Below the pieces are notes generated by a model. It searched no databases. It was not told where the DNA came from and was given only the letters and a program-made list of their open reading frames with translations. From assembly GCF_024834075.1 (NCBI RefSeq), contig NZ_JANUXR010000010.1:60922-124921 (forward strand): a stretch of DNA of 64,000 nucleotides. The letters are read 5' to 3'. Made by a program: the position numbers and the translations under genes. Shown here piece after piece: positions 18,402 to 28,745 of the stretch. Within the stretch, counting starts at the first letter, position 1, and each line of letters begins with the position of its first letter. The stretch is from Corynebacterium sp. HS2168-gen11. Its GTDB lineage: Bacteria; Actinomycetota; Actinomycetes; Mycobacteriales; Mycobacteriaceae.

Positions 18402-20159
18402 ATGATTACACGCCTTTCAACCATGTTCCTGCGCACCTTGCGTGAGGATCCAGCAGATGCTGAAGTTCCAAGCCACAAATTACTCGTTCGTGCCGGATAT
18501 ATTCGCCGCACTGCACCAGGCGTGTACACCTGGTTGCCATTGGGTCTTCGCACCTTGCGGAAGATCGAAGCAGTCGTACGCGAAGAAATGGACGCGATCG
18601 GCGCACAAGAATTGTTATTTCCTGCACTATTGCCACGCGAGCCTTATGAACAAACTGATCGCTGGACCGAATATGGCGCCTCGCTGTTCCGCTTGAAAGA
18701 TCGCAAAGGCCAAGATATGTTGCTTGGCCCAACGCATGAGGAAATGTTTACTGCCCAGGTCAAAGATTTGTACTCCTCGTACAAAGATTTCCCAGTAACC
18801 TTGTACCAAGTTCAAACCAAATACCGTGACGAAGAACGTCCACGCGCAGGTATTCTGCGTGGCCGAGAGTTCGTGATGAAGGATTCCTACTCCTTCGACA
18901 TGACCGACGAAGGTCTTGAGCAGTCTTACCAAGCACACCGTCGTGCTTACCAAGCTATTTTCGATCGCCTCGGTGTGGAATACGCCATTTGTAAGGCAAC
19001 CTCAGGTGCAATGGGTGGCTCTGCTTCAGAAGAATTCTTGGCGGTTTCACCAAATGGCGAAGATACTTTCGTACGTTCCACAGCAAGTGACTATGCCGCA
19101 AACGTCGAAGCTGTGATCACCCCAGCTGGCACTCCACGTGAGATTGCAGGTCAGCCAGAAGCAGCTGTATATGACACTCCAGCAGCTGAAAGCATTGACA
19201 ATCTGGTGGCCTGGGCGAATGCAGCAGGCATCGAACTAGATGGTCATGCCATTACGGCAGAAGACACCCTGAAATGCTTAATTGTCAAGACCCGTGCTCC
19301 TGGTGCCGAAGAATGGGAATTGGCAGGTATTTTATTACCTGGCGATCGCGAAGTTGATGATAAGCGTCTGGAAGCATCGTTTGAGCCAAAAGAAGTGGAA
19401 TTGGCAACTGAGGCTGATTTTGCAGCCAATCCTTTCTTGGTAAAAGGCTATGTTGGTCCAAAGGCACTGCTGGCCAATGGTGTGCCAGTGTATGCTGATC
19501 CACGCGTTGCTGAAGGTACTGCTTGGATTACAGGTGCTGATGAGTTTGAAAAGCATGCTGTTGGCATGGTTGCGGGCCGCGATTTCACCATTGACGCAAC
19601 CATTGAGGCTGCAGAAGTTCGTGAAGGCGATCCAGCACCAGATGGTGAAGGCGTTTTGACCCTTGAGCGTGGCATCGAAATTGGTCATATTTTCCAGCTT
19701 GGACGCAAGTACACGGAAGCTTTTGACGTTCAGATTCTGGACGAAAATGGCAAGCGTGCGATCCCAACGATGGGTTCATACGGTATTGGTGTGTCGCGTT
19801 TGATGGCAGTGCTTGCAGAACAGCGTCATGATGAATACGGATTGAACTGGCCACGTGAAGTTGCACCATTCGATGTACATGTAGTTGTGGCAAATAAAGA
19901 TGCAGCTGCGTTGGCAGCCGGTGATGATATTGTGGCAGCACTTGATGCTAAGGGCATTGAAGTGCTCTTCGATGATCGTCCAAAAGTTGGCCCAGGTGTG
20001 AAATTCAAAGATGCAGAGCTGCTGGGCATGCCATTTGTGGTTGTCGTTGGCCGCGCATTCCAAGATGGCATTGTGGAGCTGCGTATTCGCAATGGCGAAA
20101 CACTTGAAGTTCCTGCTGATCAGATCGTTGCAACTGTCATTGAAAAGGTTCGCAGCTAA
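18402..20159 (+). CDS. proS: Prolyl-tRNA synthetase
   Basis: Class II aminoacyl-tRNA synthetase (585 aa) of the bacterial type with an editing insertion. Motif 1 and 2 regions are seen in [26 protein letters not shown] and [21 protein letters not shown], and motif 3 in [11 protein letters not shown]. The INS editing domain that removes mischarged alanine lies between (about residues 220-405). The anticodon-binding domain forms the C-terminus ([10 protein letters not shown] onward, with [20 protein letters not shown]). Length is normal for the family. A leaderless promoter lies directly upstream and a strong terminator downstream. Confidence 0.98.
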   Translation: MITRLSTMFLRTLREDPADAEVPSHKLLVRAGYIRRTAPGVYTWLPLGLRTLRKIEAVVREEMDAIGAQELLFPALLPREPYEQTDRWTEYGASLFRLKDRKGQDMLLGPTHEEMFTAQVKDLYSSYKDFPVTLYQVQTKYRDEERPRAGILRGREFVMKDSYSFDMTDEGLEQSYQAHRRAYQAIFDRLGVEYAICKATSGAMGGSASEEFLAVSPNGEDTFVRSTASDYAANVEAVITPAGTPREIAGQPEAAVYDTPAAESIDNLVAWANAAGIELDGHAITAEDTLKCLIVKTRAPGAEEWELAGILLPGDREVDDKRLEASFEPKEVELATEADFAANPFLVKGYVGPKALLANGVPVYADPRVAEGTAWITGADEFEKHAVGMVAGRDFTIDATIEAAEVREGDPAPDGEGVLTLERGIEIGHIFQLGRKYTEAFDVQILDENGKRAIPTMGSYGIGVSRLMAVLAEQRHDEYGLNWPREVAPFDVHVVVANKDAAALAAGDDIVAALDAKGIEVLFDDRPKVGPGVKFKDAELLGMPFVVVVGRAFQDGIVELRIRNGETLEVPADQIVATVIEKVRS

Positions 20160-20192
20160 GATCATCCCACTGAGAATTCGAAAACAATAACA

Positions 20193-20238
20193 ACAAACGT
20201 GCTGGACATCGACGAATAACGATGGCCAGCACGTTTGT
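20193..20238 (+). terminator. Terminator after proS
   Basis: Perfect 13-bp stem ACAAACGTGCTGG (20193-20205) with CCAGCACGTTTGT (20226-20238), between the convergent proS and lipoprotein genes. Confidence 0.65.
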
Positions 20239-20355
20239 GCTATCAAACACTCGATGCGCCAGCGTTGCGCCTATTATGACACGCTGTGTCCCAAGCAGCG
20301 TCGTCAAGCACTGTGATGCGAAAATTTGTTTACTAGCTGTCAAAAAGGTGAAGCG

Positions 20356-21207
20356 CTATGGGGTATGAGCATCAAGCAGCAATGCGATTGCGGCAGCCAC
20401 CACGCGATGCTGTGGATCTGTGACATGTGCTGGAACACTGAGCCACCAATTGACCATAGTCGTGTGCAGTTCGCGCACAAATGCCTCTGCTTGCTGTGCA
20501 TCGGTGGGCTGTGCGGCAGTGGTAAATGTATAACCTGGCTCTGGTATCGGTGTGGCACCGGTAGTTGCTACGTGCGTTTCGAGCGCATCAATGATCGTCT
20601 CATGGACCTTGATCAGTGCATCAATTTGGGCATCTTGTGCTGGATTGGTGTATGCGCGACTGACCTGTAATCCATAGAGCACTCCGTACTCATAACTTAA
20701 ACCAGTGCGATACCATTGCAGATCTGATTCGGGCAGGGCAGGAGCTGTCGATGGTACAGTTTCTTCATCCGCGGCCTGCACACTTGTGGCTGCCGCTGCT
20801 AAGCGCTCATCCTCTGAGAATTGTAATTCGTAGGCCTGCAAATCCGGCTGAAACTGAGTTGCCTGCGCAGTTTGTTGCACAATCGGCATGATAACTGGCA
20901 TCGATGCTTGCGGAAACTCTGCCAGATGCGCCAAAATTTCCGCAGCAGAAGCATTCGCAAACGCAATCGGTGCAGGTGCATCTTCATCACGTTGCGCTGC
21001 TTGTTCAAGTTGACACGATGGTGCAACCGCATTGTGTTCATCATGACCGCAGAGTCGATAAATTTCCGCTGCAAGCTGTGTTTTTGCTTCACCTTCAGAG
21101 ACGTTATACAGCCCCCACAAACTCGGTTCTGGTGTTGGCGACGCACTGCACGCACCCAAACACCAGCACAGCGACACAAGGATGCTCATCGAATAAAAGC
21201 GGTTCAT
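20356..21207 (-). CDS. DUF4439-type lipoprotein
   Basis: Exported lipoprotein (283 aa). From the ATG at 21207 the product starts MNRFYSMSILVSLCWCLGAC, a short signal peptide ending in a lipobox (LGAC). The mature part begins with a low-complexity Ser/Pro stretch and an Ala/Glu-rich helical region. The C-terminal 110 residues (from WYRTGLSYEYGVLYG) look like the ferritin-like helical DUF4439 domain found in actinobacterial lipoproteins next to rimP. Function is unknown. It is transcribed divergently from rimP, with only 27 bp between the two start codons, and a TACACT -10 places its own start near the ATG. Confidence 0.8.
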   Translation of the reverse strand: MNRFYSMSILVSLCWCLGACSASPTPEPSLWGLYNVSEGEAKTQLAAEIYRLCGHDEHNAVAPSCQLEQAAQRDEDAPAPIAFANASAAEILAHLAEFPQASMPVIMPIVQQTAQATQFQPDLQAYELQFSEDERLAAAATSVQAADEETVPSTAPALPESDLQWYRTGLSYEYGVLYGLQVSRAYTNPAQDAQIDALIKVHETIIDALETHVATTGATPIPEPGYTFTTAAQPTDAQQAEAFVRELHTTMVNWWLSVPAHVTDPQHRVVAAAIALLLDAHTP

Positions 21208-21234
21208 AGTCGTTAAGTGTACTAGCATATAGGC
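21208..21234. promoter_or_regulatory. Overlapping divergent leaderless promoters (lipoprotein / rimP)
   Basis: Only 27 bp separate the two start codons. TAGCAT (21223-21228) ends six bases before the rimP ATG. On the minus strand TACACT (21221-21216) ends eight bases before the lipoprotein ATG. The two -10 elements nearly abut, so each gene's transcription start lies in or next to the other's promoter. Confidence 0.55.
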
Positions 21235-21774
21235 ATGGCTTTCCCCACAGTAGAACAATTAACCACTTTCGTCGCACCTTTGGCCGAGTCTTATGGCATG
21301 GATCTCGAACGCATTACCATTACGCGCGCAGGCAAAAAATCTGCCGTCATTATTGCCGTCGATGCAGATACTCGCCCAAATTCTGATGTCTTGGAAGTAT
21401 TAAGCGTAGAAATCTCCAAGCTTTTCGACGCAGAAGAGGAAGCCGGTCGATTAAATTTCGGGGCAGGGTATACCTTAGAAGTTGGAACGCCAGGAATTGG
21501 CTCGCCGCTGACATTGCTGCGCCACTGGAAGCGCAATCAGGGGCGGTTGGTCATCCTTTCGCCTGATAATAAAAAAGATGTTGTGCGAATTGGTGCCGTT
21601 GATGGAACTGAGACTCAAGTTGTCGCTATTCGTCGTCAAGGCAAAGAGCTTTCGGTTGTCCCAATCGCGTGGCAAGAGTATCCACAAGCGGTTGTTGAGA
21701 TCGAATTTAACGCGCCACCAGAGCAAGAATTCGCCATTTCACAGCTCAGTTTTGACGAAGCTATCAATAATTAA
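21235..21774 (+). CDS. rimP: Ribosome maturation factor RimP
   Basis: 30S ribosome assembly factor (179 aa). It has the two-domain layout: an N-terminal alpha/beta domain (LAESYGMDLERITITRAGKKSAVIIAVD) and a C-terminal SH3-like barrel (the VGTPGIGSPLTLLRHWKRNQGRLV junction is diagnostic). It opens the rimP-nusA-ylxR-infB cluster. There is no good ribosome binding site but a leaderless promoter, so translation probably starts on the bare 5' end. Confidence 0.94.
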   Translation: MAFPTVEQLTTFVAPLAESYGMDLERITITRAGKKSAVIIAVDADTRPNSDVLEVLSVEISKLFDAEEEAGRLNFGAGYTLEVGTPGIGSPLTLLRHWKRNQGRLVILSPDNKKDVVRIGAVDGTETQVVAIRRQGKELSVVPIAWQEYPQAVVEIEFNAPPEQEFAISQLSFDEAINN

Positions 21775-21852
21775 ATAGAGTTGGGTGGTCTTTTCTTCAC
21801 TCCCGACTCGAAGAAAAACAATGAAGAAGAACCAGAAAGGAATATTCTACAA

Positions 21853-22851
21853 GTGAATATCGATGTACAAGCTTTGCGGGCAATTGAATCTGAAAAAGGC
21901 ATTGCGGTAAGGGACCTCGTAGAGACCATTGCGAATGCTTTGATGCATGCCTACCGCGAATTTAAAGATGCACCAGCAGCACCAAATACGCGAGCACGTG
22001 TGGACATTGATATTGCATCTGGTTCTGTTGCGGTGATTATCTCGGAATTCGATGAAGATGGCAATCTTGAATCTGAGTATGATGACACTCCGCGTAATTT
22101 CGACCGTATGGGTGCGCAAGCTGTGCGCGATGCTATTGTGCGTCGCCTGCGTGAAGCAGAAACTCGCCAAGCATATACTGCTTATGCTGAGCATGAAGGT
22201 ACGGTTGTTTCTGGTATCGTGCAAGCAGATGCAATTGCCAAAGAACGTGGCATTGTAGTTGTGCAGCTTGGTACCGAAATCGATGGTCAAGACGGTATTT
22301 TATTACCAGCTGAGCAGATTCCGGGCGAAAACCTCAAGCATGGTGACCGGGTGAAAAGTTATGTCGTTGGTGTGTCTCACACGCCACGGTCACTGAATAT
22401 TAATCTCTCGCGTACGCACCCAGAACTGGTCCGCCGCTTATTTGAATTGGAAGTTCCAGAAGTTGCTGATGGCAGCGTGGAAATCTTGTCAATTGCGCGT
22501 GAAGCAGGTCATCGTTCGAAAATTGCTGTTCGTGCCACAGTCAAAGGCTTAAATGCCAAAGGTGCTTGCATTGGTCCTCGCGGGCAGCGCGTGAATAACG
22601 TGATGCGCGAACTCAATGGCGAGAAGATCGATATTATTGATTTCTCCGATGACCCAGCTACCTATGTTGGCAATGCGCTTGCACCTTCTAAGGTGGTTGC
22701 TGTGGAGATCCTAGATCTTGAACAACAAACTGCGCGAGTGACCGTTCCTGATTACCAGTTGTCGTTGGCAATTGGTAAAGAAGGACAAAATGCCCGATTG
22801 GCTGCACGTCTGACCGGTTGGAAGATCGATATTCGATCGGATGCCTCTTAA
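21853..22851 (+). CDS. nusA: Transcription elongation/termination factor NusA
   Basis: RNA polymerase-associated factor (332 aa) acting in pausing, termination and antitermination. It has an N-terminal RNAP-binding domain, an S1 domain ([19 protein letters not shown]), and two KH domains ([21 protein letters not shown] and [26 protein letters not shown]). The frame opens upstream at TTG 21781, but the GTG at 21853 has AAAGGA 10 nt before it and yields the normal N-terminus ([12 protein letters not shown]), so I start there. It follows rimP after 78 nt. The C-terminal acidic repeats of enterobacterial NusA are absent, as usual in actinobacteria. Confidence 0.95.
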   Translation: MNIDVQALRAIESEKGIAVRDLVETIANALMHAYREFKDAPAAPNTRARVDIDIASGSVAVIISEFDEDGNLESEYDDTPRNFDRMGAQAVRDAIVRRLREAETRQAYTAYAEHEGTVVSGIVQADAIAKERGIVVVQLGTEIDGQDGILLPAEQIPGENLKHGDRVKSYVVGVSHTPRSLNINLSRTHPELVRRLFELEVPEVADGSVEILSIAREAGHRSKIAVRATVKGLNAKGACIGPRGQRVNNVMRELNGEKIDIIDFSDDPATYVGNALAPSKVVAVEILDLEQQTARVTVPDYQLSLAIGKEGQNARLAARLTGWKIDIRSDAS

Positions 22852-22884
22852 AAGTTAACAAGCACGTCCTTCAGAAGAACCCTT

Positions 22885-22928
22885 ACAACCACGTACCAAC
22901 CAGCATCTGTTGGGGAGTATGTGGTTGT
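22885..22928 (+). terminator. Hairpin in the nusA-ylxR gap
   Basis: A two-part stem: ACAACCAC (22885-22892) with GTGGTTGT (22921-22928), and inside it CCAAC with GTTGG. There is no T-tract. It could be an attenuator or RNA-processing structure within the cluster. The rest of 22852-23143 shows only a TAGGAT hexamer (23028-23033) that may be a promoter for ylxR-infB. Confidence 0.4.
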
Positions 22929-23143
22929 TGTGGTTCTAGAGAAATATGAGTTGTAATGTCGATGTTTGGTTTTGTTGAGATTCTGCCCCTGACGCTTGTC
23001 AAACTTAACTTTTGAACATTCATCGGCTAGGATGAGTAACGGACTTGGGTAGTATTGTGTGTCACGCATGCCTTGGAAACTGAAGGTATACATACACGAT
23101 CTTTCAAGTTAGCTAGGAATCACTGCGCTTATAAGGGAGTACG

Positions 23144-23473
23144 TTGGTAGTACCAGTTCCGAAATTTGCACCTCATGCAAAGGGCAAAGCTTCGAATATT
23201 CGAATGCGAACATGTATTGCTACTCGTACCCAGTACCCGGATGCTCAACTCCTTCGAGTAGTTGCAGCTCCCGGAATTCCAACGCAGTTGATTCCCGACC
23301 CCAAGCGGCGTTTACCCGGAAGGGGTTGTTGGATCACTCCAAGCATGAGCGCATTGGAAATAGCACAACAACGTTTCGCTTTCGAGCGTGCGTTGAGGGT
23401 ATCAACACCCGTTGATACTGGTGCTGTGCGGAAGTATCTTGCAACACTGACGAACAGCACTGAACGAGAATAA
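23144..23473 (+). CDS. ylxR: YlxR/RnpM family RNA-binding protein
   Basis: Small basic protein (109 aa) of the DUF448 family, typically encoded between nusA and infB. Recent work on Bacillus homologues (RnpM) shows binding to RNase P RNA. The family signature is clear: an RTC motif (MRTCIATRTQYPDAQLLRVV) and GRGCWITPS in the middle. The TTG start at 23144 has AAGGGAG upstream; no better start is present before the conserved core. The gene is followed by a 182-nt gap before infB. Confidence 0.88.
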   Translation: MVVPVPKFAPHAKGKASNIRMRTCIATRTQYPDAQLLRVVAAPGIPTQLIPDPKRRLPGRGCWITPSMSALEIAQQRFAFERALRVSTPVDTGAVRKYLATLTNSTERE

Positions 23474-23655
23474 GAAAGAGACCGAACACTGATGAGCACA
23501 CGATGAAGCATCAGCGATGAACGTCATGGCAATCAAGGTAGAAATGAATACCTGATTTTTCTCAATCACTGCAGAACACCTTTCACAACTTGTGAAACAT
23601 GGAAGCTGATTGGGCAAAACTCGTATGACTTTTCTACCGCAACACAAGGAGAAAA

Positions 23656-26553
23656 GTGCCCGGAAAGCTACGTGTACACGAGTTGGCAAAACAGCTTGGT
23701 GTAACCAGCAAAGAACTACTCGCAACTTTGAAAGACAAAGGCGAGTTCGTGAAAACAGCATCTTCAACCATTGAACCACCAGTGATTAAGAAGATGAAGG
23801 AGCACTACGCTTCGCTCGGAATTCCAGCAAGCGATGAAGCACCACAACCAGCTGCGGCAAAACCAGCAGCAAAGACTACTGAAGCAAAGCCTGCTGCAGC
23901 AAAGCCTGTTGCGGCGAAGTCAGCTGCGGCAAAACCAGCAGCAAAGACTACTGAAGCAAAGCCTGCTGCAGCAAAGCCTGTTGCGGCGAAGTCAGCTGCG
24001 GCGAAACCTGCAGCAACCAAGCCTGTAGCCGCAAAGCCAGCAGCTGCTGCGAAGCCAGCTGCACCAAAGCCAGCGGCACCGAAGCCTGCGGCAACTCAGC
24101 CAGCTGCGAAAACCACTGCAGCAAAGCCAGCAGAGCCTGCGTTCCAGGCACCTGAGAAGGCAAAGAGCAGTGCGCCAAATCCTGGTGCAATGCCACGTCC
24201 ACAGGCAAAGCCAGGTCCAAAACCAGGTGGTCGAGCACCACGTGTGGCAAATAACCCATTCTCAACCGGATCTTCGGAACGCCCAGCACCACGTCCAGGT
24301 GGACGCGCTGGTGGACGACCAGGTCAAGGTAGCAATAATGGAGAGCGTCCAGCACGTCCAGCACGAGGCGGTCAAGGCGCGAATCGCCCAGAGCGTTCAC
24401 CACGTTCACACGGTAATCAAGAGCGCACGAGCGCTCCAGAGCGTCAAGGTGGAGGACGTCGTCCATCACCAGCAATGATGCCTGAGCGTCCATCACCAGG
24501 TGCAATGCCAACCCGTGCAAGTGGTAATGGTGGTCGCGGTGGTCGCGGTGGACAATCTGGTGATAACAACCAGGGTGGATTCAACCGTCCAGGTGGCGGC
24601 CCAGGTGGTCGCGGTGGACGTCGCGGTGGCACTGCTGGCGCATTTGGTCGTCCAGGTGGTGCTCCACGTAAGGGCCGTAAGTCAAAGCGTCAAAAGCGTA
24701 ATGAGTATGAGGCAATGCAGGCGCCAAACGTCATTGGTGGCATTCGTTTGCCAGATGGTGGTGGTGCAACTGTTCGTCTCGCTCGTGGTGCATCTTTGTC
24801 GGACTTTGCCGAGAAAATCAATACTGAAGCATCAGCATTAGTACAAGCATTGTTCAACTTAGGCGAAATGGTAACTGCGACCGCATCGGTCAGCGAAGAA
24901 ACCTTAATGCTGCTTGGCGATGAAATGAACTATGTTGTGGAAGTCGTTTCCCCAGAAGACGAAGACCGCGAGCTGTTGGAATCCTTCGACTTGCAATTCG
25001 GTGAAAACGAAGGCGGCGAAGAAGCTTTGGCTTCCCGTCCACCAGTTGTTACCGTTATGGGCCACGTCGATCACGGTAAGACCCGTTTGCTGGATACCAT
25101 TCGTTCTGCGAATGTTGGTTCCGGCGAAGCAGGCGGTATTACCCAGGGCATTGGTGCATACCAGGTGAAGGTCACCGTTGATGACTCCAGCCGCAAGATT
25201 ACGTTCTTGGATACCCCAGGTCACGAGGCATTCACTGCTATGCGTGCTCGTGGTGCAAAATCTACCGATATTGCAGTGCTGGTTGTCGCAGCCGATGATG
25301 GTGTAATGCCACAGACCGTGGAAGCAATTAACCACGCGAAGGCTGCAGATGTGCCAATCGTGGTTGCTGTAAACAAGATCGATAAGCCAGGTGCGTCTCC
25401 GGATAAGATTCGCGGCCAGCTGACTGAATACGGTTTGGTGCCAGAAGAATACGGCGGCGATACCATGTTCGTTGATATTTCCGCAAAGGAAAATATCAAT
25501 ATCGATGGACTGTTAGAGTCGGTACTGCTGACTGCTGATGCATCCTTGGATTTGCGTGCAAATCCAAACATGGATGCTCAAGGTGTGGCAATTGAAGCCC
25601 ATCTTGACCGTGGTCGTGGCCCAGTGGCTACCGTTATTGTGCAGCGCGGTACCTTGCGCGTTGGTGATTCCATTGTTGCAGGTGACGCTTATGGTCGTGT
25701 TCGTCGCATGGTTGATGAGCATGGTCATGATGTGGAAGAAGCTGGCCCATCACGTCCAGTTCAGGTGCAAGGCCTCAATGGTGTGCCAGGTGCAGGCGAT
25801 AATCTCATGGTGGTCGAAGACGACCGTGTGGCGCGTCAGATTGCAAACCAGCGCAATGCACGTAAACGTAACGCATTAGCAGCACGTAGCCGTAAGCGCG
25901 TATCCCTGGAAGATCTGGACGCAGTTTTGAAGGAACATTCCACCCTCAACCTCATCCTCAAGGGTGATAATGCAGGTTCTGTGGAAGCTCTGGAAGAAGC
26001 ATTGCTCAAGATCGAGATCGACGATGAAGTACAACTGAACATCATCGATCGTGGTGTTGGTGCTGTGACGCAGACCAACGTCTCCTTGGCTGCTGCTTCG
26101 GATGCTGTCATCATTGCCTTTAACGTTCGCGCTGAAGGTAAAGCTACCGAAGAAGCCAATTCTGAGGGTGTCGACGTTCGTTACTACACCGTCATCTACC
26201 GTGCCATTGAAGATGTTGAGGCTGCCCTGCGCGGTATGCTCAAACCAGTATTCGAGGAGCGCGAAGTTGGTAAGGCAGAAATTCGAGCCCTCTTCAAGGC
26301 GTCTGCAATCGGCTTGATTGCTGGTTGTAAGGTTGAAGAAGGCAAGATGCGGCGTGGCGCTGCGATCCGTTTGGTACGCGATGGCAACGTTATCACCTCC
26401 GATGCCACCATTGTCTCGCTGCGTCGTGAAAAAGACGATGCAACCGAGGTCTCAGCTGGTTACGAATGCGGTATGGTCTTGTCGTATCCTGACATCCAGG
26501 TCGGCGATATCATCGAAGCCTTCGAACAAATCGAGGTACCTCGAAATAAATAA
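23656..26553 (+). CDS. infB: Translation initiation factor IF-2
   Basis: GTPase (965 aa) that brings initiator fMet-tRNA to the 30S subunit. An N-terminal IF2_N motif ([19 protein letters not shown]) is followed by a long Ala/Lys/Pro-rich and then Gly/Arg-rich disordered region (about residues 55-350). The G domain has [16 protein letters not shown] and NKID, followed by domains II to IV. The Ala/Lys/Pro region contains an exact 72-bp tandem duplication (23851-23994). The GTG start at 23656 has AAGGAGAAA just upstream. Length is usual for actinobacteria. Confidence 0.98.
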   Translation: MPGKLRVHELAKQLGVTSKELLATLKDKGEFVKTASSTIEPPVIKKMKEHYASLGIPASDEAPQPAAAKPAAKTTEAKPAAAKPVAAKSAAAKPAAKTTEAKPAAAKPVAAKSAAAKPAATKPVAAKPAAAAKPAAPKPAAPKPAATQPAAKTTAAKPAEPAFQAPEKAKSSAPNPGAMPRPQAKPGPKPGGRAPRVANNPFSTGSSERPAPRPGGRAGGRPGQGSNNGERPARPARGGQGANRPERSPRSHGNQERTSAPERQGGGRRPSPAMMPERPSPGAMPTRASGNGGRGGRGGQSGDNNQGGFNRPGGGPGGRGGRRGGTAGAFGRPGGAPRKGRKSKRQKRNEYEAMQAPNVIGGIRLPDGGGATVRLARGASLSDFAEKINTEASALVQALFNLGEMVTATASVSEETLMLLGDEMNYVVEVVSPEDEDRELLESFDLQFGENEGGEEALASRPPVVTVMGHVDHGKTRLLDTIRSANVGSGEAGGITQGIGAYQVKVTVDDSSRKITFLDTPGHEAFTAMRARGAKSTDIAVLVVAADDGVMPQTVEAINHAKAADVPIVVAVNKIDKPGASPDKIRGQLTEYGLVPEEYGGDTMFVDISAKENINIDGLLESVLLTADASLDLRANPNMDAQGVAIEAHLDRGRGPVATVIVQRGTLRVGDSIVAGDAYGRVRRMVDEHGHDVEEAGPSRPVQVQGLNGVPGAGDNLMVVEDDRVARQIANQRNARKRNALAARSRKRVSLEDLDAVLKEHSTLNLILKGDNAGSVEALEEALLKIEIDDEVQLNIIDRGVGAVTQTNVSLAAASDAVIIAFNVRAEGKATEEANSEGVDVRYYTVIYRAIEDVEAALRGMLKPVFEEREVGKAEIRALFKASAIGLIAGCKVEEGKMRRGAAIRLVRDGNVITSDATIVSLRREKDDATEVSAGYECGMVLSYPDIQVGDIIEAFEQIEVPRNK
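23851..23994 (+). repeat. Exact 72-bp tandem duplication in infB
   Basis: Two adjacent copies, 23851-23922 and 23923-23994, identical at every base, encode the same 24-residue Ala/Lys/Pro/Thr-rich unit. A diverged third copy begins at 23995. Zero divergence at synonymous sites implies a recent slippage or unequal recombination event. Confidence 0.95.
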
Positions 26554-26606
26554 GCCAAGGTGAGTAGGAGTATTCCATTCCTACGTATCTGAAGCTGATT
26601 CAAACC

Positions 26607-26653
26607 AAGACCCCAACATATCAGGAATCAACAGACTCATATGTTGGGGTCTT
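26607..26653 (+). terminator. Terminator after infB
   Basis: Perfect 15-bp stem AAGACCCCAACATAT (26607-26621) with 26639-26653, 54 nt after the infB stop. Confidence 0.75.
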
Positions 26654-26737
26654 GTTCATCTCCAATGGGTTTTTCCCAGACAGCCGACTACGATAGAAAT
26701 CACATTCTCTATCATCCTACGAAGGAGTCATTGTTTC

Positions 26738-27172
26738 ATGGCCGATAATGCTCGTGCTCAACGTTTGGCAAAGCGTATTTTACAAATCGTCGCATTTGCG
26801 ATCGAGCGTGAAATCAAAGATCCGCGTTTAGCATTTGTCACCATTACTGATTGCCGCGTCACAGGTGATCTACACGATGCAACTGTGTTCTACACGGTTC
26901 GAGGCACAAGCATCGATCAGCCTGCCGATACTGCACAAGCAGCTGCCGGATTAGAAAAAGCACGCGGTTCACTTCGGCGTATCGTCGGTGAGCAACTATC
27001 CGTACGCTTTACTCCAACGTTAAAGTTTGAACTTGATACGGTTCCTGAGACGTCTGCACGCATGGAAGATCTGCTTGCGCGCGCCCGCCAACGTGATCTG
27101 GAACTGCAAGAATTGCGGAAGAATGCGGTGCCTGCAGGTGATGCAAATCCGTATAAGACTGATGATGAGTGA
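26738..27172 (+). CDS. rbfA: Ribosome-binding factor A
   Basis: 30S subunit maturation factor (144 aa) that binds near helix 1 of 16S rRNA. It has a KH-like fold and the family pattern [42 protein letters not shown]. The ATG at 26738 has GAAGGAG upstream at good spacing. It follows infB, separated by a terminator, so it likely has its own promoter. A 12-bp hairpin follows its stop. Confidence 0.95.
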   Translation: MADNARAQRLAKRILQIVAFAIEREIKDPRLAFVTITDCRVTGDLHDATVFYTVRGTSIDQPADTAQAAAGLEKARGSLRRIVGEQLSVRFTPTLKFELDTVPETSARMEDLLARARQRDLELQELRKNAVPAGDANPYKTDDE

Positions 27173-27199
27173 TATCGACTCACACGAATTCGCACAGTG

Positions 27200-27248
27200 A
27201 CAAGCGCTTGGATATTTTCCGCCATAGGTGAGAAAACCAAGCGCTTGT
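27200..27248 (+). terminator. Hairpin after rbfA
   Basis: Perfect 12-bp stem ACAAGCGCTTGG (27200-27211) with CCAAGCGCTTGT (27237-27248). It overlaps the upstream part of the open frame of the next gene, which argues that the real start of that gene is further downstream. Confidence 0.6.
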
Positions 27249-27292
27249 GGCGTACAGATCTAGTTAAGCTCCATATATGTGAAAAGAATCTT

Positions 27293-28618
27293 GTGAATCC
27301 TTCAGCTGAAACCTCAATGCCAGCGGTACCATCGCAACCTACCATGGCTGGCATTCTTGCTCTCGCACTTCCTGCATTAGGGGTGCTGGCAGCAACCCCA
27401 ATTTTTTTATTACTTGATACCGCAGCTGTCGGCCAATATGGTGGTGCAGTTTTACTGGCCGCTCTTGCAACTGGTACGACGTTGTATTCGATTGTCACCA
27501 CGCAGTTGACGTTTTTATCCTATGGCACGACTGCCCGCGCTGCACGGTTATTTGGTGCGGGGCAACGTGCCGCCGCAATTGCCGAAGGAGTGCAAGCTAC
27601 CTGGATCGCTCTGTGCGTTGGTAGTGTATTAGCGCTGATAATGTGGCTAGGTGCGCCAAGCTTTACGCTGTTAATTGCAGATGATCCACAAGTTGCAACA
27701 CTTGCCACCGCTTGGCTTCGAATCACGAGTTTCGGGATTCCGCTGGTACTGCTGGACATGGCTGGCAACGGTTGGCTGCGCGGGATTCAAAATACCAAAT
27801 TGCCACTGTATTTTACGGTGGCAGGAGTGATTCCCGGCGCGATATTAGTGGTCCTTTTGGTCAATCGGTTTGGTATTTTAGGCTCTGCTTGGGCCACGCT
27901 GATCGGGACAGCTATTACCGCACTTTGTTTTCTTATTGCGCTTATTCGCGCGCATCAGGGAAGTTGGGCGCTTGATACAGCAATCATTCGTAGCCAACTG
28001 AGTATGGGCAAAGATTTAATCTTGCGGTCATTGTCGTTCCAAATTGCTATGATTTCTGCAGCCGTTGTTGCAGGTAGAATCAGCCCAGCTGCGCTCGGTG
28101 CACACCAAGTGCTTATGCAACTGCAAAATTTTATGTCGCTGATTTTAGATTCTTTGGCAATCGCTGCTCAAACACTCGTTGGTGCGGCACTTGGGGCCAA
28201 TAGCGTGACAGCTGCTCGGATGATTGGCCACCGAATTGTGCTGTATTCATCCGTCTTTGCGCTCATCCTTGCCGCAGGATTAAGCATTGGCGCTTCTCAC
28301 ATTCCTGCACTGTTTAGTACGGATCCGGTTCTACTTGCAGAACTTGCTCGACCATGGTGGCAACTGGTGGCGTTGGTTGTGCTAGGGGGAGTCGTGTTTG
28401 CTTTCGACGGGGTGTTGTTGGGAGCATCTGATAGTAAATTTTTGCGCTCGATTACCTTACTTGCCGTCTTTGGTGGCTTTATCCCTGGTGTGTGGTTGGC
28501 GTATTTCTTGCAGACTGGTTTAGTCGGATTATGGTGGGGATTATTAGCATTTATGGCTATTCGCCTGGTTGCTGTGGTCTACCGTTTTCAGTCCATGAAA
28601 TGGGCAACACTCGATTGA
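27293..28618 (+). CDS. MATE-family multidrug/DinF-like efflux protein
   Basis: Integral membrane antiporter (441 aa) of the multidrug and toxic compound extrusion family, with twelve hydrophobic segments in two halves. The first half opens with GILALALPALGVLAATPIFLLLDTAAVGQYG, the family pattern for helix 1 and its loop. The open frame runs back to 27197, but that part lies in a hairpin. I take GTG 27293, preceded by GAAAAG; ATG 27317 is an alternative. The position after rbfA matches the corynebacterial dinF-like gene, although I recall a DHH phosphoesterase gene between the two in other corynebacteria. Substrate unknown. Confidence 0.85.
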   Translation: MNPSAETSMPAVPSQPTMAGILALALPALGVLAATPIFLLLDTAAVGQYGGAVLLAALATGTTLYSIVTTQLTFLSYGTTARAARLFGAGQRAAAIAEGVQATWIALCVGSVLALIMWLGAPSFTLLIADDPQVATLATAWLRITSFGIPLVLLDMAGNGWLRGIQNTKLPLYFTVAGVIPGAILVVLLVNRFGILGSAWATLIGTAITALCFLIALIRAHQGSWALDTAIIRSQLSMGKDLILRSLSFQIAMISAAVVAGRISPAALGAHQVLMQLQNFMSLILDSLAIAAQTLVGAALGANSVTAARMIGHRIVLYSSVFALILAAGLSIGASHIPALFSTDPVLLAELARPWWQLVALVVLGGVVFAFDGVLLGASDSKFLRSITLLAVFGGFIPGVWLAYFLQTGLVGLWWGLLAFMAIRLVAVVYRFQSMKWATLD

Positions 28619-28633
28619 AATATTAAATATTTG

Positions 28634-28667
28634 GCATGTGCGACAACCTGATAGCGTCGTCACATGC
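28634..28667 (+). terminator. Hairpin after the MATE gene
   Basis: Stem GCATGTG (28634-28640) with CACATGC (28661-28667), extended inward by CGAC with GTCG around one bulged base. It lies 15 nt after the stop. No T-tract. Confidence 0.45.
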
Positions 28668-28745
28668 AACTGTGAGCTAGGATAAAACGTACGCATATTT
28701 GTTCACGCGACTAGCAGGGTCTAGCAGGACCTGGAAGGAGGCACA

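Noticed and set aside
20356..20558. Plus- and minus-strand short ORFs near 20.3-20.7 kb
   Set aside because: They are shadows of the DUF4439 lipoprotein gene.
24444..24632. Minus-strand Pro/Arg-rich ORF opposite infB
   Set aside because: It is the complement of the Gly/Arg-rich coding region of infB; the low complexity comes from that.
28703..28737. TAGCAGG direct repeats just before the phosphoesterase gene
   Set aside because: Two short, imperfect copies; too little to call a regulatory or mobile repeat.
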